From assembly GCF_007971525.1 (NCBI RefSeq), contig NZ_CP042437.1:5766001-5830000 (forward strand): a stretch of 64,000 bases of DNA. Reading direction: 5' to 3'. Below, one piece after another: positions 21,701 to 30,083 of this stretch. Numbering within the stretch: position 1 is the stretch's first letter; the number at the start of each line of letters is the position of its first letter. The DNA comes from Mucilaginibacter ginsenosidivorax (lineage in GTDB: Bacteria; Bacteroidota; Bacteroidia; Sphingobacteriales; Sphingobacteriaceae). The notes under the pieces are model-generated. The model did no database searches and was not told the origin of the DNA. It saw nothing but the letters and a program-made list of their open reading frames with translations. Both the position numbers and the translations under genes were made by a program.

Positions 21701-21857
21701 CGTGGGAGCCATAAATCTGTTTACAATCACCAAATATAAGGGCATTGATCCAGAGGCCGCCAATTCGACATCTGGCAGCGACGTATCACAAGGTATAGAT
21801 TACGGAACATATCCCAACTCCAAAATATTTAATGCCGGCCTTAACTTGAAATTTTAA
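18774..21857 (+). CDS. SusC/RagA-family TonB-dependent transporter (second pair)
   Basis: 1027 residues if started at ATG 18774. An internal ATG at 18834 (MISSKKFIVALWTILIAVTI) sits right at the signal peptide and could be the true start; the intervening residues DGGPPLKRGRQK are unusual for a signal n-region. Domains: signal peptide ending near ATAQ; carboxypeptidase-like domain (GTVRDENGQTLPGVTVSIKG); plug (NEVIVVGYGTQKKSDVTGSV, LKDASGTALYGSRGANGVV); barrel ending in NAGLNLKF. No STN domain, consistent with hybrid-system rather than sigma/FecR control. The SusD gene starts 11 bp downstream. Confidence 0.93.
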   Translation: MRKLLHVLDGGPPLKRGRQKMISSKKFIVALWTILIAVTIITRATAQTGNVAGTVRDENGQTLPGVTVSIKGTAIGTNTDNAGHFVLNKVQHDAVLVFSFVGYSNQEIHLNGKTTISISLFPMDKKLNEVIVVGYGTQKKSDVTGSVSGISPKDYKDQPVNRLDQVLQGRVSGVQVSNNSGAPGGDVTIRIRGSNSILGNNNPLYVIDGYVGADFNTLNPDDIESIQVLKDASGTALYGSRGANGVVLVTTKKGDANKIQIGFSSALSSSAVIKKFPMLNAYDFANTVNERDIATNVKPTFTAAQLSAFKANGGTNWQDLIYKRAFGQQYDLSLTGGNASTNYFISTNYLNQQGTVVNSGYKKYALRSNINSKVSDKLTVRFYITGDRRENLNTNISGKNSPEEQAIAWAPTTPARDASGNFTATDPVGSIFQNPLALAYDQTNKDLNTHANIIAGANYHFTKDLSLDELGGIDYLNYQNQNYVGQSINAGVATAGRQSIESTNLQTTTALNYNHDFKGRHHLDATGVFEVQRNTANGFSAAASGLTFPNLTFYNLSLASNFSTNANYAQSTIVSLIGRVNYSYADKYLLTAAIRRDGSSKFQGNNQESIFPSVAVGWKISSEDFIKNLNLFNELKLRASWGKTGSQAISPYATLATYLSDNYNAGSSFTSSSITPGIVLGNAANPSLKWETTKQKDIGIDAGILEGRINISADYYIKNTSNLLLALPLPAYAGGGTIISNVGSVRNTGVDLSLNATAIRTTKFSWTTTFNVSFLKNRVENIGDQPQIFPVGNVGSGLSPQPEFVVKPGYSLGSYWGVTYLGTWKPDQVAEAAKFGAKPGDSRYLTASGSTSPVYGIIGNGLPKQSLGWNNTFTYKNLSMNVFVESLLGFDKLDYTYAASITANSDAREATNPDILKRYKPGVNESSNIPAFSTTNSNLFVSSRFMEKGDFVRVKNVNLSYTFPKKTIKNVYLKVFVGAINLFTITKYKGIDPEAANSTSGSDVSQGIDYGTYPNSKIFNAGLNLKF

Positions 21858-21868
21858 AAAACAAAGAG

Positions 21869-23320
21869 ATGAAAAGATTTTCGATATTTATAACCACACT
21901 ATTCCTGCTGCTGAGCTGCAAAAAATCGCTGCAGGAAAATCCCCTCGGACAAGTCGCGGGCGGTAACGCTTTAAACACGGTTGGCGGGTTACAGGCAGCT
22001 CTTGTTGGAGCATACAGGCCAATGCAAATGAATTTCGTCGAGGGTTTCACCTTTTCCTCAACCATTGGCGTACTCATGGGCTCAGATGAATTTACGACGC
22101 ATCCCGCGAGTAATAAGGCCAGCTTCAGAGAATATGACCAGTTTAATGTACAAGGTACTAATGGGAACTCCTTTGCTATTTGGTCCGGTTGTTATAAGGC
22201 GATACAGGGGGCAAATAACATCATTAATAATTATCAAATTACACAGGGAGACCAGGCTATTATTAAACAAATTCTGGGCGAAGCGTACTTCCTCCGGGCT
22301 TTCAATTATTATTGGCTGGTTAGGCTTTGGGGCAACATACCGTTGCTGACTTCTGAGCAGTATTCAGCTTCTTTATTAAAGATCAAGTCCAGTCCCCCGG
22401 CAGATGTATATGCGCTCATAGAAAAAGATTTGTCATCGGCAAAAGATTTGATGGCTGACAAGCCACTGCAAACAGGACGGGCTTCAAAAGGTGCCGCCTT
22501 GTCGCTATTGGCCGATGTTTATATGACTGAAGGCGGCTGGCCGATCAATAACCAAAGTAAATATGCCTTAGCAGCACAAACAGCCAAACAGGTAATTGAT
22601 AATAAAGTAAATTATGGCTTCGATTTGGTACCAGATCTTAAAGGTCTCTGGACCAATTTAGCGACCGGAACGGCAAGCCAGGAAGAGGTGTTCACACTTC
22701 ATGCCTGTGGGTCGTGCGACTGGAACCATGCCAATTCAATTTTTGGCAATTCTTGTATGCCGTCAGATGAAGGCGGATGGGACGATTTTTTTCCTGAACT
22801 TACCTTTTTTAATAATTTCCCGGCAGGCTTAAGAAAAGATGTCACTTTCCACACTACGATTGTACTTCCGGGTGGTGGGACTGAGCCATGGCAAAATGAT
22901 GCAGTAAAACATCCCTACTATGCAAAATATAGGCTTCCGGACAATGCCCTTATTTGGCAGACAAGCGGAACTACACCTTTAATGCGATATGCGCAGGTAC
23001 TTTTGATCTACGCTGAAGCACAGGCAAGGAGTGAATCAAGTGCTAATAGCCAGGCATATAGTTGTATCAATTCAATCCGCACACGAGCCGGGTTGCCAAA
23101 TTTGTCGGGACTCTCAAATTCCGATTTTATTAACGCAACAATTAAGGAGCGTTCATGGGAGTTTGCAGGAGAATTTTGCCATTGGTTCGATATTGTTCGC
23201 CTGCAGACACTTTCCCAGATAATCGCTACCAGGGATCCGGCAGAAATTCCAATTATCGGAACACCAAAATATACTTTACCGCTCCCAACAAATGATCTGA
23301 ATTTGAACCCAGGCCTTTAA
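21869..23320 (+). CDS. SusD/RagB-family lipoprotein (second pair)
   Basis: 483 residues. Lipoprotein signal with Cys at residue 17 (FLLLSCKK), then QENPLGQVAGGNALNTVGGLQAALVGAYRPM. The SusD helical core is visible as AYFLRAFNYYWLVRLWGNIPL and the C-terminal PLMRYAQVLLIYAEAQARSE, then RSWEFAGEFCHWFDIVRLQ. It lies 11 bp after susC, forming a two-gene operon that ends at an imperfect hairpin (23347-23376). It probably binds the glycan attacked by the beta-helix and GH43-like proteins encoded next. Confidence 0.92.
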   Translation: MKRFSIFITTLFLLLSCKKSLQENPLGQVAGGNALNTVGGLQAALVGAYRPMQMNFVEGFTFSSTIGVLMGSDEFTTHPASNKASFREYDQFNVQGTNGNSFAIWSGCYKAIQGANNIINNYQITQGDQAIIKQILGEAYFLRAFNYYWLVRLWGNIPLLTSEQYSASLLKIKSSPPADVYALIEKDLSSAKDLMADKPLQTGRASKGAALSLLADVYMTEGGWPINNQSKYALAAQTAKQVIDNKVNYGFDLVPDLKGLWTNLATGTASQEEVFTLHACGSCDWNHANSIFGNSCMPSDEGGWDDFFPELTFFNNFPAGLRKDVTFHTTIVLPGGGTEPWQNDAVKHPYYAKYRLPDNALIWQTSGTTPLMRYAQVLLIYAEAQARSESSANSQAYSCINSIRTRAGLPNLSGLSNSDFINATIKERSWEFAGEFCHWFDIVRLQTLSQIIATRDPAEIPIIGTPKYTLPLPTNDLNLNPGL

Positions 23321-23346
23321 GTATTATTAATAGCCAAAATGAAGCA

Positions 23347-23376
23347 CAAGGGGCAAATTAAATAGTTTGCTCCTTG
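23347..23376 (+). terminator. Probable terminator after the second SusD
   Basis: CAAGGGGCAAA pairs with TTTGCTCCTTG (10 of 11 positions) around an 8-nt loop, 26 bp after the susD stop. The following tract is only weakly T-rich, so efficiency is uncertain. Confidence 0.45.
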
Positions 23377-23496
23377 TATTACCTTGGCAATTCCGGGCTT
23401 TTCTTTTTGCCAGCGGTTGTTATTAAGCCCCAATAACCTTGGCGTAATAACAGTAAAAAAACAATTATTTATTAACCTCTATTAAACTAATCTACT

Positions 23497-25191
23497 ATGA
23501 AAATTAAAAATTATTTTCTTTTTGTTCTTATTGCAGGGATAGGGTTTGGTTGCCAAAAGGAAAGTTCCCCTATTCCAAACGGCAACGCATCGAATAGTGG
23601 GCCAGTATCTTCCAAGGACAAATTTAAATTGTCTTCGACGGGAAGTACCTATTATGTAAGCCCTTCTGGTAATGATGCCAACAACGGTACTTCGCCGTCT
23701 GCTCCATGGAAAACGATTTCTAAGGTTAATTCACAAACGTATAGCCCCGGGGATCAGATTTTATTTCAGGGAGGACAAACCTTTGCAGGAAATATCATTG
23801 CAAGCAGCAGTGGTTCATCAAGCTCATATGTAAGATATGCAAGTTATGGTACAGGCAGAGCATCTATAAATGCGGGTACTGGTACAGGGGTATACGTGCT
23901 CAATAAATCATATGTCTTGGTCGATAGCTTAATAATTTATGGCGGCTTCAATGCAACTTCACAGAGCGGCAACAATGGATACGGTGTAGAGTTCTTAAAT
24001 AATTTAACCGGGGGAGTAATATTAGGTTACTGCAAGGTTATCAATTGCGATGTGAGTGGCTTCAAATTAGCAGGTATCCAATTTCTGGGGGCACCAAGTG
24101 ATAATAGTCAAAGCGGGTTCAGTCAAATTATCGCTTATTTCAATAATGTTCGTGATAACGCTATTGCCGGAATATCGTCAATAGGAGGATATCCGCCGTC
24201 TGCGGGGAGTACGAGTTACTCCTTTCCGTATGTATATGTCGGCTATAACTATGTTTATAATAATTTAGGTTATAAACCAGGTAACGGCAACCATACCGGC
24301 GATGGGATTGTGATAGGAGACGCTTCAAGTGGTACCATAGAGCATAACGTTGCGTATAATAATGGCTGGAATAATACTAATTCAGGAGGCGGGCCCGCTG
24401 CGATTTGGTGCTGGGATAGTACAAACCTTTACATTCAATATAACGAGGCATACAACAACGGTTCAAACGCAATTGATGGCGATGGTTTTGACCTGGATGG
24501 CGGCGCTACCTACTGCACCATGCAGTACAATTATAGTCACGATAACGCGGGTGCCGGATATTTAATTTGGGAATTTGGAGACTCACGTGTAAATAACTCG
24601 CATAATACAATTCGTTACAACATTAGTAAAAACGACGGGGCCAGGAACGGCTATGGTTCGATTGAGATTGGGGCAAGTGCAAATAATTGCAATAACAATT
24701 ATATTTATAATAACACCTGTTTCAATTCCGGCCCTTGTGTAAAGGGTGATGGCGGCAATGTAAACAATATCTTCTCAAATAATATATTTTATTCCACCCA
24801 GGCAAATACATCGATTGTTTCAACCCAATCTGGCGTATGGTTCTTAAACAATAACTATTATAATTCTGCCGGTGGATTCAATGTTAACATCAGCGGGAAT
24901 GTCTTTACTTCATTGGCCAGTTTGCGAGCTTCAAATTGGAGCGAAACCTGGAACGGGAACAGCTATGGCTATAATGTAAACCCCTCACTTAATAGTCCTT
25001 CAAGTGCCGGAACGGTTGGCAATTTATACCCGAATACATTGAGCAATTTCAAACTAAATAGTGGTTCTCCGATGATCAACACAGATTTTAATTTGGCCAC
25101 ATGGAGTTGGAATGCGGGAAGCTACGATTTTAATGGGTTAGGTATCCCAAATGGGGGCGCTTATGATATTGGCGCAAGTGAATACCATTAA
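23497..25191 (+). CDS. Right-handed parallel beta-helix lipoprotein, probable polysaccharide-active enzyme
   Basis: 564 residues with a lipoprotein signal (Cys19, GIGFGCQK). The opening TYYVSPSGNDANNGTSPSAP followed by PWKTISKVN and PGDQILFQGG is the standard lead-in of beta-helix polysaccharide lyase-like proteins. It continues with Asn/Gly-rich coils (GYKPGNGNHTGDGIVIGD, DGDGFDLDGGATYCTMQYN). It closely resembles the protein at 26433 along its whole length. Lyase or hydrolase activity is likely from fold and context, but I cannot name the substrate or catalytic residues. The Ca-site-like DGDGFDLDGG is conserved in both copies. Confidence 0.8.
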   Translation: MKIKNYFLFVLIAGIGFGCQKESSPIPNGNASNSGPVSSKDKFKLSSTGSTYYVSPSGNDANNGTSPSAPWKTISKVNSQTYSPGDQILFQGGQTFAGNIIASSSGSSSSYVRYASYGTGRASINAGTGTGVYVLNKSYVLVDSLIIYGGFNATSQSGNNGYGVEFLNNLTGGVILGYCKVINCDVSGFKLAGIQFLGAPSDNSQSGFSQIIAYFNNVRDNAIAGISSIGGYPPSAGSTSYSFPYVYVGYNYVYNNLGYKPGNGNHTGDGIVIGDASSGTIEHNVAYNNGWNNTNSGGGPAAIWCWDSTNLYIQYNEAYNNGSNAIDGDGFDLDGGATYCTMQYNYSHDNAGAGYLIWEFGDSRVNNSHNTIRYNISKNDGARNGYGSIEIGASANNCNNNYIYNNTCFNSGPCVKGDGGNVNNIFSNNIFYSTQANTSIVSTQSGVWFLNNNYYNSAGGFNVNISGNVFTSLASLRASNWSETWNGNSYGYNVNPSLNSPSSAGTVGNLYPNTLSNFKLNSGSPMINTDFNLATWSWNAGSYDFNGLGIPNGGAYDIGASEYH

Positions 25192-25273
25192 AAAAAGGGC
25201 AATGTTAGAGCTGCTACTTAAATCCGGCATAACATTGCCCAATCTTCCGAATTCTAAAAGTATACATGCTAAT

Positions 25274-26287
25274 ATGAAAATAAAGACTAATTCCAGTTTT
25301 TTTACTATTCTATTTTTTGCCGTTTTTTTTCTACCGACAGACACGGTGTACGCACAAGCTAAACCGGATAGTTTATTTTTTTTGGAAAGTAAATGGAAAG
25401 ATGATCAGGGAAATACAATCAACGCACATGGGGCAGGGATATTGGATTATCACAATAAATATTACCTATATGGTGAAATCAAAAAGGGGAAAACAACATT
25501 GGTCCCTGGTCAAAACTGGTTGGATTACAGAGTGCCGGCTGGCGGGATTTCCTGTTATTCTTCTTCTGATTTAATACATTGGAAATATGAAGGCGTGGTA
25601 TTGTCACCTGTAACAGATGATCCTCAAAGCAATATTGATACAAGCAGGGTTATTGAACGGCCTAAAGTGATTTACAATAGCAAAACCAAAACATTTGTAA
25701 TGTGGATGCACCTTGACAAAAATGATTATAGCTTTGCTCATGTTGGTGTTGCAACAAGTGATAAGCCAACGGGCCCGTTTACTTTAAAAAGTAGTTTTCT
25801 TCCCAATGGCAATGAGTCAAGGGATATGACACTTTTTAAAGACTCCAACGAACGTGCTTATCTTATCTATAGTTCCGAGAATAATTCTACAATGCATGTT
25901 TGCCAGCTAAGTGAGGATTATTTGACAACTACCAAGGCAGATAAAAGGATATTTGTTGGTTTGAACCGCGAAGCTCCTGCGATGTTTAAATTCCGTTCAC
26001 AGTATTACCTGATCACCTCCGGGACAACCGGCTGGTCCCCTAATCAAGCCTTATGTGCCAGGACGAGCAATCCTTTAGGGAAATGGAGCCTAATTGGCAA
26101 TCCTTGCTACGGAGCTAAGTCTGAAACTACTTATGATTCTCAGGGTACCTTCGTTTTGCCTTTAGGAAAGGGAAAATATCTTTTTATGGCAGATCGTTGG
26201 AATATGACTGACCTGGAAAAGTCCGGGTACGTTTGGTTGCCCATGTTAGTTGATGGAAATTCAGTAAAAATCAAATGGAAGAATTAG
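25274..26287 (+). CDS. GH43-like secreted glycosidase (galactanase-type)
   Basis: 337 residues from ATG 25274. The open frame extends back to 25151 inside the preceding gene, but ATG 25274 (MKIKTNSSFFTILFF) immediately precedes a signal peptide ending near VYAQ. The five-bladed propeller is suggested by NAHGAGILDYHNKYYLYGE, SSDLIHWKYEGVVL, VIERPKVIYNSKTKTFVMW and SQGTFVLPLGKGKYLFMADR. The NAHG(A/G)GI-YYLYGE pattern recalls GH43 exo-beta-1,3-galactanase-type subfamilies; this is recall, not a search. Catalytic residues are not assigned. It lies between two beta-helix paralogues, suggesting joint attack on one galactose-containing polymer. Confidence 0.7.
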   Translation: MKIKTNSSFFTILFFAVFFLPTDTVYAQAKPDSLFFLESKWKDDQGNTINAHGAGILDYHNKYYLYGEIKKGKTTLVPGQNWLDYRVPAGGISCYSSSDLIHWKYEGVVLSPVTDDPQSNIDTSRVIERPKVIYNSKTKTFVMWMHLDKNDYSFAHVGVATSDKPTGPFTLKSSFLPNGNESRDMTLFKDSNERAYLIYSSENNSTMHVCQLSEDYLTTTKADKRIFVGLNREAPAMFKFRSQYYLITSGTTGWSPNQALCARTSNPLGKWSLIGNPCYGAKSETTYDSQGTFVLPLGKGKYLFMADRWNMTDLEKSGYVWLPMLVDGNSVKIKWKN

Positions 26288-26432
26288 GTGTATTCTGGAG
26301 CATGAACCCAACTAAAGGACGGGTTAGCCTGGTATTGATTAGATACAACGGCAAGATCATATTCTTGGGTTGTTGTCTTGCTCATATAGAGCAAAGTTTT
26401 GGGATTGTTTTAATTAATATATAACTTTTATT

Positions 26433-28124
26433 ATGAGCAGGCTGTTACGGACTTGTTGTGCTATTTATCTCATTTTCAATTGTGGAAATCTTGCCTTTGG
26501 ATTCAAAAGCCAATCCGGGCTTAGCAGTATATCGCGCCAGTATTTATCCCGGATTCAAAAGCCTCAAGGAACAATATATTTTGTTAGTCCCAACGGGAGC
26601 GATTTCAACAAGGGAAATTCGCGATTGCGCCCATGGAAAACGATACAAAAGGTGAACGCCACTAAATTCAATCCGGGCGATCAGATTCTCTTTGAAGGCG
26701 GCCACGTTTTCATTGGGAATCTAATAGCAAGCAGTAACGGTGCAGATAGTCAATACATTAGATATAGTAGCTATGGAAAAACCAAGGCCATTATAGATGC
26801 TCGGTTGGGCACTGGAATATACGTGCTTGATAAATCTAACATTTGGGTAGATAGCCTGATCATTCGAGGTGGATTTAATGAAAAGTTGCAGAATGGCAAT
26901 AGCGGCAGTGGTATCGAATTCAGGAATGACTTACCAGGAGCTGTAGTGTTGGGCACCTGTTATGTATCAAACTGCGATATCAGTGGTTTTTTTAAAGCGG
27001 GAATTCAATTCTTGACTAATCCGATAGATCAGAGTAATAGTGGATTCAGCAATCTGATTGTATATGCTAATAACGTTCATGATAACAGCGTTGCCGGAAT
27101 TTCTTCGCTTGTGAATTATCAGGCCAAACCAGGAAGCACTGACTACGCATTCGGTAATGTATACATTGGCTTTAATAGAGTTTGCCGAAATTTAGGGTAT
27201 AAACCGGGGAATGGGAACCATACAGGAGATGGCATTGTCATCGGAAGCGCTGGAGGCGGTATCATCGAACACAATATGGCATGGGATAATGGATGGAATA
27301 ACACCAATATAAAGGGCGGTCCTGCCGCAATCTGGTGTTGGGATTCAACGGAAATCTTATTTCAATTCAACGAAGCATTTCACAATGGGTCGACGTCAAA
27401 GGTCGATGGAGATGGATTTGATCTTGATGGTGGTACAACAAATTGCATCATGCAGTACAATTACAGCCATGATAACGCCGGAGCCGGTTTTTTGCTGTGG
27501 GAATATGGAAATCCTCGTGGTAATGCTTCACATAATATCATACGTTATAATATTAGCAAATCAGATGGTAGAGAAAATGGTTATTCATCTATTTATATCG
27601 GTGCAAATACCGGCATCTGCAACGACAATGTCTTTTATAATAATACTTGCTATAATTTCGGCTCATGCGTACAGGTCGTAGATGGAAACGTCGGAAACAG
27701 ATTTTTTAATAATGTTTTTTACTCAACTGAAAAGGACTCTGCCATCGTTATTGTTAAACAAGGCGGATGGTTTTTGAATAATGATTATTATAATTCCGGT
27801 GGAGGATTTAAGGTGTCTTTAAATGGTAAGATGTATTATTCACTCAGTGAATTACAGTCATCCGGGGTTAGTGAAGCCTTAAAAGGACATAATTATGGTT
27901 ATAATATAGACCCATTGTTTGATAGCCCGGCCAATGCCGCGACAAGCGGTCTTTTTTTCCCCAACACACTTAGGAACTTCAATTTAAGCAGGGGTTCACT
28001 ATTGAAAAATGCCGGAATCGATCGGCGACAGGTTGGTTTAAATTCACCTGGTATCAATTACAATGGATTAAGTTTGCCAAATGAGAAATTACCAGATATT
28101 GGGGCTTGCGGATATAAGCTTTAG
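26433..28124 (+). CDS. Right-handed parallel beta-helix secreted protein, paralogue of 23497
   Basis: 563 residues, almost the same length as the paralogue. Shared blocks include GTIYFVSPNGSDFNKGNS, RPWKTIQKVNATKFNPGDQI, GYKPGNGNHTGDGIVIG, GGPAAIWCWDST and DGDGFDLDGGTTNCIMQYN. The N-terminus (MSRLLRTCCAIYLIFNCGN) looks like an ordinary signal peptide ending near AFG, so unlike its paralogue it may be periplasmic or released rather than anchored; a Cys17 lipobox is a weaker alternative. It is the last gene of the utilisation locus and converges with the oxidoreductase at 28288. Confidence 0.8.
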   Translation: MSRLLRTCCAIYLIFNCGNLAFGFKSQSGLSSISRQYLSRIQKPQGTIYFVSPNGSDFNKGNSRLRPWKTIQKVNATKFNPGDQILFEGGHVFIGNLIASSNGADSQYIRYSSYGKTKAIIDARLGTGIYVLDKSNIWVDSLIIRGGFNEKLQNGNSGSGIEFRNDLPGAVVLGTCYVSNCDISGFFKAGIQFLTNPIDQSNSGFSNLIVYANNVHDNSVAGISSLVNYQAKPGSTDYAFGNVYIGFNRVCRNLGYKPGNGNHTGDGIVIGSAGGGIIEHNMAWDNGWNNTNIKGGPAAIWCWDSTEILFQFNEAFHNGSTSKVDGDGFDLDGGTTNCIMQYNYSHDNAGAGFLLWEYGNPRGNASHNIIRYNISKSDGRENGYSSIYIGANTGICNDNVFYNNTCYNFGSCVQVVDGNVGNRFFNNVFYSTEKDSAIVIVKQGGWFLNNDYYNSGGGFKVSLNGKMYYSLSELQSSGVSEALKGHNYGYNIDPLFDSPANAATSGLFFPNTLRNFNLSRGSLLKNAGIDRRQVGLNSPGINYNGLSLPNEKLPDIGACGYKL

Positions 28125-28287
28125 AGCTTAAGTATCAGTATCGTATAATTTTGCTGTTTGTTCTCAAGCTTATCGATTTTCTTTATTTTATTAACCCAAT
28201 TCAGGATTCGATTGCTGCTCGATTTTGCAATAAATTAGATCCGGAGATTTGTTCATAATGATCAGTCAGCAAAAAATAACTTATTGA

Positions 28288-29253
28288 TCAGGGAATTAAA
28301 ATGATCTTCCCGGTACTTTGCTTGCTTTCCATATACTCATGCGCCAATTTGCCATCGGCCAGTTTAAAAGCTTTGGGAGTCTGTAATACCAACTGGCCCG
28401 AGCTTATCCACTTAAATAATACCCCGGATCGTTTGATCCGCTCCTCTTTTGAATCCAGGTAACTCCAGAGGTCGCCACCTGTAATGGTTTGTGAGCGATC
28501 CATCAGCAACTCTAAAGATGGTGGGGGCTCCGGTAATCCTCCGGCTTTGCCATACAATACTACCGTACCCAATGTCCGGGTTACCTCGAGGCTATCATTC
28601 AGGGTTTTCGCTACACTATCATAGGTTACGTGTACACCCTTACCTCCGGTATATTCCAAAACCTGCCTTTTCCAATCATCCTGATATAAAAAAACTGTGT
28701 CGGCTCCGGCTGCCAGGGCGGTTGTTCTTTTAGCCTCGGATGATGTGAGGCCGATAACTTTTGCACCCAGCAATTTGCATATCTGTGTAAGTAGCTGACC
28801 AACGCCACCGGCTACGGCATGCAACAATACAGTTTCGCCCGGCTTAACCGGATAGCTATCTGTCGCCAGGTAATGTGCGGTCATGCCTTGTAACAGTATA
28901 GCTGCGGCGGTATCAAAGCTTATTTCGGCAGGTAAAGGAATGGCATGCGTTACCGGAACGGCAACCAGTTCAGCATTGGCAAAGGGCACGTCGCCAAAGC
29001 TTACCCTGTCGCCAGGTTTAAAGCCGGGGAGGCCATTGTTATCTGCAACAATGCCAGCGCCTTCATAACCGGCTATATACGGAGGTTTACCCAATAGATG
29101 ATAATTTCCCTTGCGTCTTTCGGTATCGGAAAAGTTAAGACCGATAGCTTTCATCTCGACCAGTATTTCTCCGGCCTTTAACACAGGTGGGGCGATCTCC
29201 AGGTATTGAAGAACCCCTGGATCGCCAAAATTGGAAAATGTTAACGCTTTCAT
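28288..29253 (-). CDS. MDR-family NADPH:quinone oxidoreductase-like protein
   Basis: Medium-chain reductase of 321 residues. Features: GroES-like N-terminal domain (KAIGLNFSDTERRKGNY, PPYIAGYEGAGIV), the cofactor-binding turn LLHAVAGGVGQLLTQICKLL, and GGKGVHVTYDSVAKTL. No zinc-ligand set is seen, which fits the quinone oxidoreductase branch. It probably reduces quinones or reactive enones with NADPH. It lies 97 bp downstream of and codirectional with the TetR gene, so the repressor may control it. Confidence 0.85.
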   Translation of the reverse strand: MKALTFSNFGDPGVLQYLEIAPPVLKAGEILVEMKAIGLNFSDTERRKGNYHLLGKPPYIAGYEGAGIVADNNGLPGFKPGDRVSFGDVPFANAELVAVPVTHAIPLPAEISFDTAAAILLQGMTAHYLATDSYPVKPGETVLLHAVAGGVGQLLTQICKLLGAKVIGLTSSEAKRTTALAAGADTVFLYQDDWKRQVLEYTGGKGVHVTYDSVAKTLNDSLEVTRTLGTVVLYGKAGGLPEPPPSLELLMDRSQTITGGDLWSYLDSKEERIKRSGVLFKWISSGQLVLQTPKAFKLADGKLAHEYMESKQSTGKIILIP

Positions 29254-29350
29254 ATAAATAAGTTACAAGATGTGTAAACAGCCAGATTTGGATAACCCAT
29301 TACAGCATTGGATCTGATGTCCGGCATAGTCTGATTGGTATACTTTGAAT

Positions 29351-29941
29351 TTACTGCAAGGTATTTAAATAGCTTTTCAATGCTATTAAATAATCCTTAT
29401 AGACAGCTTTTGTGTTCTTTAGTTTGCCGAAATTCCGAATTCCCCAATATCCGGAGAGGACAAATAAGGTAACCTGACCGGCATCCACATCGTTCCGTAC
29501 AAATCCTTTCCCTTTTCCATTTTCAATAGTCTCCGTCATGGCTTTGGTCCATTGGCTGATCAAATCTTTAAGTACTTTATTGAAATCGGTGTTCCATGGT
29601 GACATTTCATGGGTGAAGTTGGCAACAGGGCAACCGAACTCGATTTTTAAAAAATCATTTTTTGTCAGGAGACTTTCTATCAGCTGATATATTGCTTCTA
29701 AAGGGTTTCGGTCGGTTTGCAAAGGCTTAAGGATATTTTCCGCGAGCCTGGGCATTAAAAGATCTTTAATGATGGCAACCCCCATCTGATCTTTAGTTTT
29801 GAAATGGTAAAAAAAAGCACCTTTTGTAACTTGTGTTGTGGCTATAATTTGATCGATACTGGTGGTCTTATAACCGTTCGCATAGATCAATTCGAACGCC
29901 TTCTGTAAAATAACCATGCGTGTTTCCTGTGCCTTTCCCAT
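29351..29941 (-). CDS. TetR/AcrR-family transcriptional repressor
   Basis: 196 residues. The N-terminal helix-turn-helix is clear: ILQKAFELIYANGYKTTSID, then QVTKGAFFYHFKTKDQMGVA (about residues 10-55); the C-terminal helical ligand domain is variable, as usual. A CATACT-N4-RGTATG-type site ends 3 bp upstream of the ATG and follows a minus-strand -7 box TATGTTTG (29963-29970), so it overlaps the likely transcription start: a good autorepression site. Related palindromes elsewhere in the window suggest a small regulon. Inducer unknown; the adjacent quinone reductase hints at quinones or electrophiles. Confidence 0.9.
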   Translation of the reverse strand: MGKAQETRMVILQKAFELIYANGYKTTSIDQIIATTQVTKGAFFYHFKTKDQMGVAIIKDLLMPRLAENILKPLQTDRNPLEAIYQLIESLLTKNDFLKIEFGCPVANFTHEMSPWNTDFNKVLKDLISQWTKAMTETIENGKGKGFVRNDVDAGQVTLFVLSGYWGIRNFGKLKNTKAVYKDYLIALKSYLNTLQ

Positions 29942-29943
29942 AA

Positions 29944-29970
29944 CCTACCTGTTAGTATGTTGCAAACATA
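29944..29970 (-). promoter_or_regulatory. TetR autoregulatory operator and promoter
   Basis: On the minus strand: -7 box TATGTTTG (29963-29970), then 3 bp, then CATACT-AACA-GGTAGG (29944-29959), then the start codon. One half-site is perfect and the other degenerate, so binding may be weaker than at 31602 and 46223. The transcription start would fall inside the operator, leaving a leader of roughly 15 nt. Confidence 0.6.
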
Positions 29971-30083
29971 ACGAGGACTACGTGTTATTACAAATCGGGC
30001 CTATAATAAGTATTGGTGCTGTAACGAACAACTAAGCGCATGAATTGCCGTCGAACCAGCATCAATACTGTCTTATGTGCTTT

